From assembly GCA_002336845.1 (NCBI GenBank), contig DDEX01000102.1:247-57522 (forward strand): 57,276 nt of DNA, read 5' to 3'. The DNA comes from Rhodobacteraceae bacterium UBA1943 (GTDB lineage Bacteria > Pseudomonadota > Alphaproteobacteria > Rhodobacterales > Rhodobacteraceae). A program made the position numbers and the translations under genes. The notes under the pieces are model-generated. The model was not told the DNA's origin. It worked only from the letters and a program-made list of their open reading frames with translations, and did not search any database. Position 1 is the stretch's first letter, and the number at the start of each line of letters is the position of its first letter. Below are positions 26,714 through 35,575 of the stretch, piece after piece.

Positions 26714-28138
26714 ATGCAGCAGGTCAAACCCCATCCCGGTCTGGAAATTGACGGCTTTACCCTTGGCGCGCAACTGCACAAGGGCGGTTTCGCCACGATC
26801 TGGGAGGTGACACATCCCCTGTATCGCACCGCCATGGTGATGAAAGTGCCCACCATCCTGGATGGTGACGATGGCCCCACCATCGTGGGCTTCGAGGTTG
26901 AGCAGATGATCCTGCCGCGCCTGACCGGCCCGCATGTGCCGCGCGTGATGGGCGTGGGTGATTTCGACGTGATGCCCTATGTCGTGACCGAACGCATCCC
27001 CGGCCGGTCGCTGCTGGAGGCGTTCAAGGCTGCCCCCCTGCCGGTTTCGGATGTGATCGAGATGGCGGCCCGCATGGCGGCGGCGGTGCATGACATTCAC
27101 CGCCAGCATGTCATCCACCTGGACCTCAAGCCCGACAACTTTCTGCAACGCGAAAGCGGAGAAATGGTTCTGGTTGATTATGGCCTGTCGCGCCATGACC
27201 AGTTGCCCGACCTTCTGGCCGAGGAATTCACCATTCCGATGGGCACCTTTCCTTATATCGCGCCCGAACAATACCTGCGCCAGCGCGGCGACCTGCGCAG
27301 CGATCTTTATGCGCTGGGGGCGATGATCTACGAACTGGCCACCGGCAAAAGGCCGTTTGGCGACCCGGAAAAGCTGGCGCAGGTGAAAAAGCGGCTGTGG
27401 CAAGACCCGATGCCGCCGCGCGCGCTGCGCAGTGACATTCCCGAATGGCTGCAAGAAATCATCCTGCGCGCGCTGGAGGTGGAGCCGGGCAAGCGGTATC
27501 AATCCGCCGCACAGATGATCTTTGATCTGACGCATCCCTTGCAGGTGCGCCTGACGGAACGCGCCCACCGGATGAAGCCAGACGGGCTCTGGGCGGTCTG
27601 GCGGCGCAAGCGGGCGATGCGGCGCATCAAAAGCCTTGGGGCGCCGATTGCCACCGCCGCGCAGATCGACCGCGCGCCCATCCTGCTGGTGGCGGTCGAT
27701 CTGGCGCCGGAAATGGAGGCGCTGTCGTCGCGGCTGTTCCAGTCGGTCAAGCGGATGCTGACGATTCAGCCGGATGCACGGGTGGCTTGCGTCAACGTGA
27801 TCAAGACGGCGCGGATCGGCATTGACCAGACGCTGGATGAACACGGCAACAACCTGCATGTCGCCCGTCTGGTGGCGCTAAAGGGCTGGGCCGAGGGGAT
27901 CGAACTGACCGACGACAGGCTGACCTATACCATCCTGGAAAACCCCGATCCTGCCAGCGCGGTGCTGGACCATGCGCTGGCGGTGCAGGCCGACCATATC
28001 ATGATGGGCGCGCGCGGCCATTCGACCACGCGGCGCTTTCTGGGGTCGGTTTCGGCGCGGGTGGTGGCCGAGGCGCATTGCTCGGTCACCGTGATCCGGC
28101 TGCCCGAAGGGGCAGAGGGTCAGGTCTCGGCGGGCTGA
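26714..28138 (+). CDS. Serine/threonine protein kinase fused to a universal stress protein (UspA) domain
   Basis: This is a 474-residue two-domain protein. Residues about 10-275 form a Hanks-type kinase with the glycine-rich loop LHKGGFATIWEV, the ATP lysine in MVMKVP, and the catalytic loop HLDLKPDNF. The metal motif is DYG (DFG elsewhere), with the activation-segment APEQ. Residues about 310-470 form a UspA domain whose end GARGHSTTRRFLGS matches the G-x2-G...G(S/T) ATP-binding pattern. No membrane segment is visible, so it is cytoplasmic. The paired phosphoesterase gene upstream suggests a reversible phosphorylation module. Its 3' end overlaps the convergent aquaporin gene by 19 bases. Confidence 0.88.
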   Translation: MQQVKPHPGLEIDGFTLGAQLHKGGFATIWEVTHPLYRTAMVMKVPTILDGDDGPTIVGFEVEQMILPRLTGPHVPRVMGVGDFDVMPYVVTERIPGRSLLEAFKAAPLPVSDVIEMAARMAAAVHDIHRQHVIHLDLKPDNFLQRESGEMVLVDYGLSRHDQLPDLLAEEFTIPMGTFPYIAPEQYLRQRGDLRSDLYALGAMIYELATGKRPFGDPEKLAQVKKRLWQDPMPPRALRSDIPEWLQEIILRALEVEPGKRYQSAAQMIFDLTHPLQVRLTERAHRMKPDGLWAVWRRKRAMRRIKSLGAPIATAAQIDRAPILLVAVDLAPEMEALSSRLFQSVKRMLTIQPDARVACVNVIKTARIGIDQTLDEHGNNLHVARLVALKGWAEGIELTDDRLTYTILENPDPASAVLDHALAVQADHIMMGARGHSTTRRFLGSVSARVVAEAHCSVTVIRLPEGAEGQVSAG

Positions 28139-28776
28139 GGCCCGAAAAGCCAGTGGCCCAGCGCCAATGCCAGAGCGGCGCCGATGACCTCGGCCAGAAT
28201 GAAGGCCGGAACCGAGGCCGGGGCAATTCCGGCGAAACTGTCGGTCAGGGCGCGGGCAATCGCGGCGGCAGGGTTGGCGAAACTGGTCGAGGCGGTGAAC
28301 CAGTAAGCCGCCGCTATATAGCTTGCCACCAAGGCAGCCTCTTTGCCGCGCGGGGCGCCAAGGATGGTCAGCAGCAGCCCGAAGGTTGCCACCACTTCAG
28401 ACAGAAACAGCGCCCCGCCGTCGCGCGCATGGGCCGAAACCTGAAGGATCGGCTGGCCGAACATGCCATGGGCAACCCAGACACCAAGCACCGCGCCCGC
28501 GACTTGGGCCAGAATATAGGCGGCGGCCTCGCCTGGGCCGATCTGGCCACGCAGGGCCATCATCGCTGTGACCACGGGGTTGAAATGCGCGCCCGAAACC
28601 GGCCCGAACACGGTGATCAGCGCGAACAGTGCAAAGCCGGTCGCCAAGGCATTTGCCAAAAGCGCGCCGCCCGTCTGCGCGGCAAACAGCGTTTCGGCCA
28701 TGATGCCAGAGCCGACCACGGCCATCAGCAGCATGGCGGTTCCCAATGCTTCGGCAACCAGACGACGGGGCATCAT
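28120..28776 (-). CDS. MIP/aquaporin family channel, probably arsenite-exporting AqpS type
   Basis: This 218-residue membrane channel has six hydrophobic segments and both half-helix signatures, HFNPVVTAMMAL (NPV) and SFANPAAAIARA (NPA). It directly follows an arsenate-reductase-like gene with a four-base overlap. The same pairing in Sinorhizobium meliloti (aqpS-arsC) lets arsenite made by ArsC leave the cell by diffusion, in place of an ArsB pump. That functional reading rests on context; by sequence alone it could be a general glycerol or water channel. Confidence 0.85.
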   Translation of the reverse strand: MMPRRLVAEALGTAMLLMAVVGSGIMAETLFAAQTGGALLANALATGFALFALITVFGPVSGAHFNPVVTAMMALRGQIGPGEAAAYILAQVAGAVLGVWVAHGMFGQPILQVSAHARDGGALFLSEVVATFGLLLTILGAPRGKEAALVASYIAAAYWFTASTSFANPAAAIARALTDSFAGIAPASVPAFILAEVIGAALALALGHWLFGPQPAET

Positions 28777-29249
28777 GCCGCGCGCCCGATCTGGATAAGC
28801 AATGCTGAAAGCGCACCGGGTTCCAGCGTCTCGAACGGCTGGGCGATGAGGGCATCCGCCTTGGCCCGAAGCAAGTTGTAGGCCAATTCAAAGGCGGCAG
28901 GCTGGTCAGCTTCGGGTGCGGCGGCGGGGTCATCAATGCCCCAATGCGCCCGGATCGGCGTGCCCGGCCAGATCGGGCAGGTTTCCTCTGCTGCCGATCC
29001 GCAAACGGTGATCACCGCATCCATAGCAGGCGCATCCGGCACGGCAAACTCATCCCAGCTTTTCGAGCGCAGGCCAGCAACGGGATACCCCTTGGCCGCC
29101 AAAAGCTGCAAAGATTGCGGATGCACCGCGCCCTTGGGTTGTGATCCGGCGGAGAAGGCCGTCACACGGCCTGCACCACGCTGGTTCAGAATGGCCTCCA
29201 GCAGGATCGACCGCGCCGAATTGCCGGTGCACAGGACAAGAATATTCAT
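28773..29249 (-). CDS. arsC: Arsenate reductase ArsC, low-molecular-weight phosphotyrosine phosphatase type
   Basis: This 158-residue protein opens with MNILVLCTGNSARSILLEAI, containing the C-x5-R-S phosphate loop with catalytic C7 and R13. Two more cysteines lie at VITVCGSAAEETCPIWPG, the positions used in thioredoxin-linked ArsC enzymes to relay the disulfide. It should reduce arsenate to arsenite. The aquaporin gene overlaps its end. No ArsR repressor or ArsH gene is next to it, so regulation is not evident. A phosphotyrosine phosphatase role is less likely because of the spare cysteines. Confidence 0.85.
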   Translation of the reverse strand: MNILVLCTGNSARSILLEAILNQRGAGRVTAFSAGSQPKGAVHPQSLQLLAAKGYPVAGLRSKSWDEFAVPDAPAMDAVITVCGSAAEETCPIWPGTPIRAHWGIDDPAAAPEADQPAAFELAYNLLRAKADALIAQPFETLEPGALSALLIQIGRAA

Positions 29250-29318
29250 CGGGGCCTCTGTTTGCCGCCCCGAATACCCTTGTCATGCAAAAGTTTTGTA
29301 ACGGTCCAGGAGGCTGTG

Positions 29319-29435
29319 TCAGCCGCCCAGCCAGCCCTGAACCTTGCGGGCGCCGCCCGAAACATCCTCACCCGCGCCGGCAACCGTGTTGCAGGCCGAC
29401 AGCGCCAACAGCGCAAGAAGTGCCAGTTTCTTCAT
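29319..29435 (-). CDS. Entericidin A/B-like small lipoprotein, overlapping the end of the peptide-binding protein gene
   Basis: This is a 38-residue product starting MKKLALLALLALSACNTVAG and ending VSGGARKVQGWLGG. The signal peptide ends in lipobox LSAC at C15, and the mature peptide is about 24 residues. This is the entericidin pattern, known from small stress-related lipoproteins of proteobacteria. Its ATG overlaps the TGA of the upstream solute-binding protein gene (ATGA), so it is probably translated by coupling. Entericidins A and B of E. coli are called antidote and toxin of cell lysis; whether this one does that is unknown. Confidence 0.75.
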   Translation of the reverse strand: MKKLALLALLALSACNTVAGAGEDVSGGARKVQGWLGG

Positions 29436-31255
29436 TCCTGATACCACCAGACATCGGGCAGAAAGCCCGGATAATCGCCGTAGATCGGCAATTTCGCCGG
29501 ATAATGCAACCTGCGGTCATATGCCAGACGGGAAACCGGCGAAAATCCGAACGGAATGACATAGCGCCCTGTGGTCAGCACCCGGTCAAGCGCCTGCACC
29601 GCATAGGCAAATTCTTCCGGCGTTTTCGCGGTCAGCATGGCCTGCATCAGCCCGTCCACGGCCGGAGAGGCAATGCCCATCCAGTTGCGCGACCCCGGCT
29701 GATCGACCCCGGCAGAGGACCAGTAAAGCAACTGCTCGGTTCCCGGCGACAGCGACAGCGCGCGGATGTAATGCGTCATGTCGAAATCGAAATTCGTCGT
29801 GCGCTCCTTGTACTGCACGGAATCGACCGTGGTGATCTTGGCCGCCACCCCCAGCCGCTTCAGCGCCTCGACATAGATCGAGGCGGCTGTGATCACGTCG
29901 TCCTGTCCGGTTTGCAGCAGGATCTCAAACGCAAAGGGCGTGCCCCCGGCGTCGACCAGCGCACCATCGGGGCCAACCGTCCAGCCCGCATCTTCCATCA
30001 GCGCCATCGCCTTGCGCAGGTTCTTGCGGTTGGCCTCGCTGCCATCCGAAGGGGGCAGGGCATAACCCTCGACCGCGCCGGGCAAGAGGCTCTCCTTGTA
30101 AGGGGTCAGCAGGTCCAGCACCGCGCCCTGCGCCGGATTCGCCATATCGCCCGCCAGCGCCGAATTGCCGAAATACGACGAAATCCGCGGCAGGGCGCCC
30201 GCGTTCAGCGTGTTGTTCACCAGCTCATAATTGAACGCCAGCGTCAGCGCCTCGCGCACGCGCCAGTCGGCGAACAGGGGTTTGCGCAGGTTGAAGGCCA
30301 GCCCCTCGATCCCCGAGGGGCGCTGATGCGGCACCTCGACCTTGATCACCTGACCTGACGCCACGGCGGGAAAGCTGTAACTGTTGCCCCATTTCGCAGC
30401 ATTCGCCTCTCGGTAAACCGAGAGTTGCCCGGCCTTGAAGGTTTCGAACGTCACCAGCCCATCGCCGAAATATTCGTACCGGATGGTGTCGAAATTCCAC
30501 AGGCCACGGTTGAACGGCAGATCCTTGCCCCACCAGTCGGGGTTGCGACGATAAGTGATGAACTTTCCGGCCTCGACCTTGTCCACCACATAGGGGCCGG
30601 ACCCTATTGGCGGCACCAGAGTGGTGGCGGTGAAATCCTTGCCCTGCCAGTCGGCCTTTTGCAGAATCGGGCGCAGCCCAAGGATCAGCGGCAGCTCGCG
30701 GTTGCCGCCGGTAAAGGTGAACCGCACGGTCCGAGGGCCGGTCTGTTCGGCCTTGGCAATCGCCTTCCAGGCGGTCTGATAGCGGGGGGCACCTTCGGTT
30801 CCCAGCATCTCTACCGACCAGATCACATCTTCGACAGTGACCGGCTTGCCGTTCGAGAACTTTGCCCCGTCGCGCAAGGTGAACTGCACCCAGGTGCGGC
30901 CGGGGTCGGTTTCCACCGATTCGGCCAGCAGGCCGTAAAGTGTGAAGGGTTCGTCATAGCTTCGGCCCAGCAAGGTCTCGACCGTCAGGGCGCCCAGGCC
31001 CTCGGGGGCCGTGCCCTTGACGATGTAGGGGTTCAGCGAGTCGAAGCTGCCGTTCACCCCAAGCGTGATCTGCCCGCCCTTGGGCGCGTCGGGGTTGGCA
31101 TAGGGCAGCGACACAAAATCGGGTGGCAGGGCAGGCTCGCCATACATAGCTATGCCGTGCTGCGGTTGGGCAATGGCTGGCAGGACGCCCGCGGAAAACA
31201 GTATCGCCGCTGCAACCAGCCGCCTGACCTTGCGCGCGAAAAACAGTGTTTCCAT
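29432..31255 (-). CDS. Periplasmic oligopeptide-binding protein, SBP_bac_5 family (YejA-like)
   Basis: This 607-residue extracellular solute-binding protein has a signal peptide (LVAAAILFSAGVLPAIAQ, probable cleavage after about residue 29). The family-5 layout follows, with YANPDAPKGGQITLGVNGSF at the front and ALTLAFNYELVNNTLNAGAL and LAYDRRLHYP later. The YANPDAPKGG start resembles YejA-type peptide or microcin C binding proteins. No permease or ATPase genes are next to it in this window, so it is either an orphan or belongs to a transporter encoded elsewhere. It starts an operon with the small entericidin-like lipoprotein. Confidence 0.87.
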   Translation of the reverse strand: METLFFARKVRRLVAAAILFSAGVLPAIAQPQHGIAMYGEPALPPDFVSLPYANPDAPKGGQITLGVNGSFDSLNPYIVKGTAPEGLGALTVETLLGRSYDEPFTLYGLLAESVETDPGRTWVQFTLRDGAKFSNGKPVTVEDVIWSVEMLGTEGAPRYQTAWKAIAKAEQTGPRTVRFTFTGGNRELPLILGLRPILQKADWQGKDFTATTLVPPIGSGPYVVDKVEAGKFITYRRNPDWWGKDLPFNRGLWNFDTIRYEYFGDGLVTFETFKAGQLSVYREANAAKWGNSYSFPAVASGQVIKVEVPHQRPSGIEGLAFNLRKPLFADWRVREALTLAFNYELVNNTLNAGALPRISSYFGNSALAGDMANPAQGAVLDLLTPYKESLLPGAVEGYALPPSDGSEANRKNLRKAMALMEDAGWTVGPDGALVDAGGTPFAFEILLQTGQDDVITAASIYVEALKRLGVAAKITTVDSVQYKERTTNFDFDMTHYIRALSLSPGTEQLLYWSSAGVDQPGSRNWMGIASPAVDGLMQAMLTAKTPEEFAYAVQALDRVLTTGRYVIPFGFSPVSRLAYDRRLHYPAKLPIYGDYPGFLPDVWWYQE

Positions 31256-31332
31256 GCCTGCCGGAATCCTTCTGACGTGACTTTGTTGGGCGCAAGGTTA
31301 CGGCGGCTTTCGTGGCAATTCAAACTTTTAGC

Positions 31333-31361
31333 TTGGATTGCCCGGAAAGGCGGCGTATATA
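31333..31361 (+). promoter_or_regulatory. Sigma-70-like promoter of the small RNA at 31368-31442
   Basis: A -35 element TTGGAT (31333-31338) and a -10 element TATATA (31356-31361) lie 17 bp apart, which is ideal spacing. The expected start is around 31368. The promoter is set in an otherwise gene-free stretch and its transcript would end at the terminator 75 bases later, which is why I regard it as a small-RNA promoter. Confidence 0.55.
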
Positions 31362-31367
31362 GTCCCC

Positions 31368-31442
31368 ACTGCTCGATAGGTTTCTTGCCTGTATGAAACC
31401 TGCCTCAACGACTTAGCGCCGGCCTTGTGCCGGCGTTTTTTT
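31368..31442 (+). ncRNA. Candidate trans-acting small RNA of about 75 nt with intrinsic terminator
   Basis: A compact RNA unit follows the promoter at 31333-31361. It contains a stem-loop with 7-bp arms AGGTTTC (31378-31384) and GAAACCT (31395-31401), a single-stranded stretch GCCTCAACGACTTA, and a terminator. The terminator has 7-bp arms CGCCGGC (31417-31423) and GCCGGCG (31429-31435) and a run of seven T (31436-31442). Promoter, structure and terminator together are the signature of an Hfq-type small RNA. Alternatively it could be an attenuated leader of bdhA, which starts 89 bases downstream with its own strong ribosome binding site. I do not recognise a named family. Confidence 0.55.
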
Positions 31443-31530
31443 ATGCCCGATGTTTGGCCAGTCGCGATCTCGTGCCTTTTCTTTGCAGCCGCAGCATGTA
31501 GTCTCTGCCCGACAGCAATAGGAGGCTTCC

Positions 31531-32307
31531 ATGGCCATTCTGAAGGGCAAGACCGCCATCATCACCGGATCGAATTCTGGCATCGGTCTGGGCGTTGCAA
31601 TCGAACTGGCGCGGGCAGGCGCCGATGTGGTGCTGAACAGCTTTACCGACCGACCAGAGGATCATGCGCTGGCCGACAAGATCGGCGCGGAACATGCCGT
31701 CAGCGCCCGTTACATCGCGGCCGACATGTCCAAGGGCGATGATTGCCGGGCGTTGATCGAAAAGGCGGGGGGCTGCGATATTCTGGTGAACAACGCCGGT
31801 ATCCAGTTCGTGGCGCCGATCGATGAGTTTCCGGTGGAAAAGTGGAACCAGATCATCGCGATTAACCTGTCGTCCGCTTTTCATACCACGGCGGCGGCCC
31901 TGCCGGGGATGAAGGCGAAAGGCTGGGGCCGGGTGGTCAACATCGCTTCGGCGCACGGGTTGACGGCCAGCCCGTTCAAGGGGGCCTATGTCGCGGCCAA
32001 GCACGGCGTGGTGGGTCTGTCGAAGACCGTCGCGCTGGAGGTGGCGGGCAAGGGCATCACCTGCAACGCGGTCTGCCCCGGCTATGTGCTGACGCCGCTG
32101 GTCGAGGCGCAGATCCCCGACCAGATGAAGGTGCATAACATGGACCGCGAAACCGTGATCCGCGAGGTCATGCTGGACCGTCAGCCCAGCCGCCAGTTCG
32201 CCACGGTGGAACAGATCGGCGGGACGGTGGTGTATCTGTGCTCGCCCGCGGCCGATCAGGTGACCGGCACCACGATTTCGGTCGATGGTGGCTGGACCGC
32301 GATGTGA
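31531..32307 (+). CDS. bdhA: D-beta-hydroxybutyrate dehydrogenase (SDR family)
   Basis: This 258-residue short-chain dehydrogenase interconverts 3-hydroxybutyrate and acetoacetate with NAD, a step in polyhydroxybutyrate use. It shows the nucleotide loop TGSNSGIGLGVA, NNAG at about 91-94, and the catalytic Y-x3-K (AYVAAKHGVVGLSK). The family-specific segment PGYVLTPLVEAQI and the end VTGTTISVDGGWTAM match beta-hydroxybutyrate dehydrogenases closely. The start has an AGGAGG ribosome binding site (about 31520). The patatin gene begins in its stop codon (TGATG), so the two are coupled. Confidence 0.9.
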   Translation: MAILKGKTAIITGSNSGIGLGVAIELARAGADVVLNSFTDRPEDHALADKIGAEHAVSARYIAADMSKGDDCRALIEKAGGCDILVNNAGIQFVAPIDEFPVEKWNQIIAINLSSAFHTTAAALPGMKAKGWGRVVNIASAHGLTASPFKGAYVAAKHGVVGLSKTVALEVAGKGITCNAVCPGYVLTPLVEAQIPDQMKVHNMDRETVIREVMLDRQPSRQFATVEQIGGTVVYLCSPAADQVTGTTISVDGGWTAM

Positions 32308-33320
32308 TGCGGCGGATATCGCTGGCCCTGCAGGGTGGGGGCGCCCATGGCGCCTTTACCTGGGGTGTTCTTGACCGCCTGCTGGAAGACCCGCTGATCG
32401 AGGTTGCGGCGATTTCCGGCACCTCGGCCGGGGCGCTGAATGCGGCGGCATTGAAGGCCGGGCTGATCGAAGGCGGCAATGAGGGCGCGCGCGCCAGCCT
32501 GGCGCGGCTGTGGTCTGACGTGGCCGAGGTGGGTGACCTGCGCCTGGTGCCCTGGATGAAGGCCTTTCTGCCCTATGCCACCGCGATGGCCGATTTCACC
32601 GCCAGCAGCCTGCCGATTTCCCTCGCCGGGGTCACATCGCAGTTCGTGACCCCCTATGCTTGGGGCGCGGCTTATGAAAACCCGCTGCGCCCGGTGGTGG
32701 AGCGGCTGGATTTTTCCAGGGTCTGCGACACTGATGGCCCGCAGATCGCCATTGGCGCAACCAATGTCCGCACCGGACGCATCCGCATCTTTGCCGGTCA
32801 AGAGGTGACGCCCGACGCCCTGTTGGCCAGCGCCTGCCTGCCCACGGTGTTTCAGGCGGTGGAGATCGGGGGCGAGCATTACTGGGATGGCGGCTTTACC
32901 GGCAATCCGGCCCTGTTTCCGTTGTACGAGCCTGGCTTGCCGGATGACATCGTTCTGGTCTCGATCAATCCGTTTGAGCGCGGAGGTCTGCCGATGACGC
33001 CGTTGGAGATCGAGGATCGCGTCAGCGAAATCAGCTTCAACGCTGCCCTTCTGGGCGAATTGCGGGCGATCGCCTTCGTGCGCCGCCTGATCGGACGCGG
33101 GCAGGTAGAGCCGGGACAGATGAAGGATGTGCGGATGCACCTCATCTCGGACGAGACCTTGATGCAGGAACTGTCGGCAACCAGCAAGCTGATCGCCGGG
33201 CCGCGCCTGATCGAAAGACTGCATCAGGCGGGGCGGCAAGCCGCGGCGCGGTTTCTGTCAGGCCAGGCAAAGAAGATTGGCGTGGAGCCGTCGTTCGATG
33301 TGGAAAAGCTGTTCCGCTAG
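32307..33320 (+). CDS. Patatin-like phospholipase
   Basis: This 337-residue acyl hydrolase has the patatin catalytic dyad and oxyanion loop. The oxyanion loop is LALQGGGAHGAFTWGVLDRL near residue 7, the nucleophile serine is in ISGTSAGALNAAA, and the aspartate is in HYWDGGFTGNP. It should hydrolyse acyl esters of phospholipids or other lipids. It starts inside the bdhA stop codon, and the pairing with a hydroxybutyrate dehydrogenase suggests lipid or PHB turnover; a PHB-depolymerase role is only a possibility. Its 3' end overlaps the convergent DUF502 gene by four bases. Confidence 0.88.
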   Translation: MRRISLALQGGGAHGAFTWGVLDRLLEDPLIEVAAISGTSAGALNAAALKAGLIEGGNEGARASLARLWSDVAEVGDLRLVPWMKAFLPYATAMADFTASSLPISLAGVTSQFVTPYAWGAAYENPLRPVVERLDFSRVCDTDGPQIAIGATNVRTGRIRIFAGQEVTPDALLASACLPTVFQAVEIGGEHYWDGGFTGNPALFPLYEPGLPDDIVLVSINPFERGGLPMTPLEIEDRVSEISFNAALLGELRAIAFVRRLIGRGQVEPGQMKDVRMHLISDETLMQELSATSKLIAGPRLIERLHQAGRQAAARFLSGQAKKIGVEPSFDVEKLFR

Positions 33321-34012
33321 CGCGCGGCGACTGCCGTCAGCATCTGGTCCTTGGTGACCGGATAGACGAGGCCCGCCGAGACGATCAGCTTCACCGCGTC
33401 ATCCGTCTTCATGTCCAGATAGATCACGTCGCGTTCCGGCACGAACAGCAAGAGGCCGGAGGTCAGCGGCGTCAGGCCAAGAAAGACGGCGACCATCTGG
33501 TCGCCCTGCGGCAGGCTGGTCAGAATTTCGCCCTTGGGGCTGGAAGAAACCATGCCCACCGCCCAACTGCCGGGGCGGGGAAATTCAACCAGACAGGTGC
33601 GTTCAAAGCTCTTTTCCTTCTTGGCAAAGAAGGTTTCGGTGATCTGCTTCAGACCCGAATAGACCGAACGGACCAGTGGAACCCGGTCAACGACATTCTC
33701 GGCTTGCCGTACAAATGTACGACCGATCAGGCCGCGCGCCAGCCAGCCGATGATGGCGGTAAAGACCAGAAACACCAGAACGCCCACACCGCGCACCGGA
33801 AAATTCGCCTCTGGTCCGAAGATGCGGTGCATGATCGCTTCGGGCTGCCAAGGCGCGGGGATCAGCGGCAGGATCCAGCCGTCGATATAGCCGATTACCC
33901 CCCAGACGACATAGATCGTCAGTCCGACGGGCAGAACGACCACCAGACCCGTCAGGAAAGACGAGCGCAGCCCCGCGAACAGGGACCGGCGTTGGGGTTC
34001 GGGTTCACTCAT
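33317..34012 (-). CDS. DUF502 family membrane protein
   Basis: This 231-residue protein has two hydrophobic segments, FLTGLVVVLPVGLTIYVVWG (about 19-38) and GVGVLVFLVFTAIIGWLARG (about 75-95). The cytoplasmic domain contains VPLVRSVYSGLKQITETFF and a hydrophobic, glycine-rich region near GLTPLTSGLLLFVPERDV. This layout defines DUF502, a family of unknown function in proteobacteria and plants. The ATG at 34012 is preferred over an upstream one six codons earlier, because it gives the acidic MSEPEPQRRS start. It lies 57 bases downstream of psuG on the same strand. Confidence 0.85.
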   Translation of the reverse strand: MSEPEPQRRSLFAGLRSSFLTGLVVVLPVGLTIYVVWGVIGYIDGWILPLIPAPWQPEAIMHRIFGPEANFPVRGVGVLVFLVFTAIIGWLARGLIGRTFVRQAENVVDRVPLVRSVYSGLKQITETFFAKKEKSFERTCLVEFPRPGSWAVGMVSSSPKGEILTSLPQGDQMVAVFLGLTPLTSGLLLFVPERDVIYLDMKTDDAVKLIVSAGLVYPVTKDQMLTAVAAR

Positions 34013-34069
34013 CGGCAGGTCTCCGCGCACCGGGACAATCTAGGCACGCGGCCTTGCCCAGACAATGGG

Positions 34070-34990
<921 letters not shown>

Positions 34991-34999
34991 CTTGCTCTT

Positions 35000-35575
35000 T
35001 CACTCATGCAGGGCGCGCGGAATGGCCGGGCCGCAAAGATAATCGGAAAATCGGGCTGTAAAACCGCCCCGCTCGGGCGAGCAGGCCATGGGCCCCACGC
35101 GCGCCGGATCGCGCAGCGGCATATAGGCCAGCCGCGCCATGATCCAGCCCCCATCCGGGTTTGCCACCTGAATCCGGATCGCAGTGTCGTGCCGGGTCAG
35201 CCGCAGGCGGACGGGGCTTGCGGCAAAGGGCAGGGGCATCGTCGCCCAGTCCGACCGGCCATTGGTGACAACCGTGGAAAAGACCGCGCGACCGTCAGTC
35301 ACCTCGATCCCGGCCTTGATCCAGTGTTCTTCATCCAACAGGAACATCAGGCCCGCCTGATCATAAAGCGCCTGATAGTCGCCCCGCACGGTCACTTCGG
35401 CCGAAAAGTCGCCGGTGACGGGGTGCAGCAGGGCGTGGCCGGAATGGCGGACAAAGCCGTAATGGGTTTCGCGCCAGAAATCGGTATGCGGGGCCGTCGT
35501 CACCGCCAGACCCTCTGGCGTATCAAGGGCCAGTGCGGGCGGGTTCAGCCATGTCATGCCGGCAAACGCGGTCAT
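35000..35575 (-). CDS. DUF1349 (concanavalin-like) protein inside the pseudouridine operon
   Basis: This 191-residue protein resembles DUF1349/regulation-of-enolase-type proteins with a concanavalin-like beta-sandwich. Typical features are FWRETHYGFVRHSGHALLHP, VRGDYQALYDQAGLMFLLDE and EHWIKAGIEVTDGRAVFSTV. No catalytic residues are assigned for this family in general. Its ATG overlaps the psuK stop by four bases and it precedes psuG by nine bases, so it is co-translated with pseudouridine catabolism genes. A carbohydrate- or nucleoside-binding role would fit but is inference. Confidence 0.83.
   Translation of the reverse strand: MTAFAGMTWLNPPALALDTPEGLAVTTAPHTDFWRETHYGFVRHSGHALLHPVTGDFSAEVTVRGDYQALYDQAGLMFLLDEEHWIKAGIEVTDGRAVFSTVVTNGRSDWATMPLPFAASPVRLRLTRHDTAIRIQVANPDGGWIMARLAYMPLRDPARVGPMACSPERGGFTARFSDYLCGPAIPRALHE

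Noticed and set aside
25979..27859. 626-codon minus-strand frame opposite the phosphatase and kinase genes
   Set aside because: Histidine- and arginine-rich shadow with no motifs; the plus-strand proteins have complete catalytic motifs.
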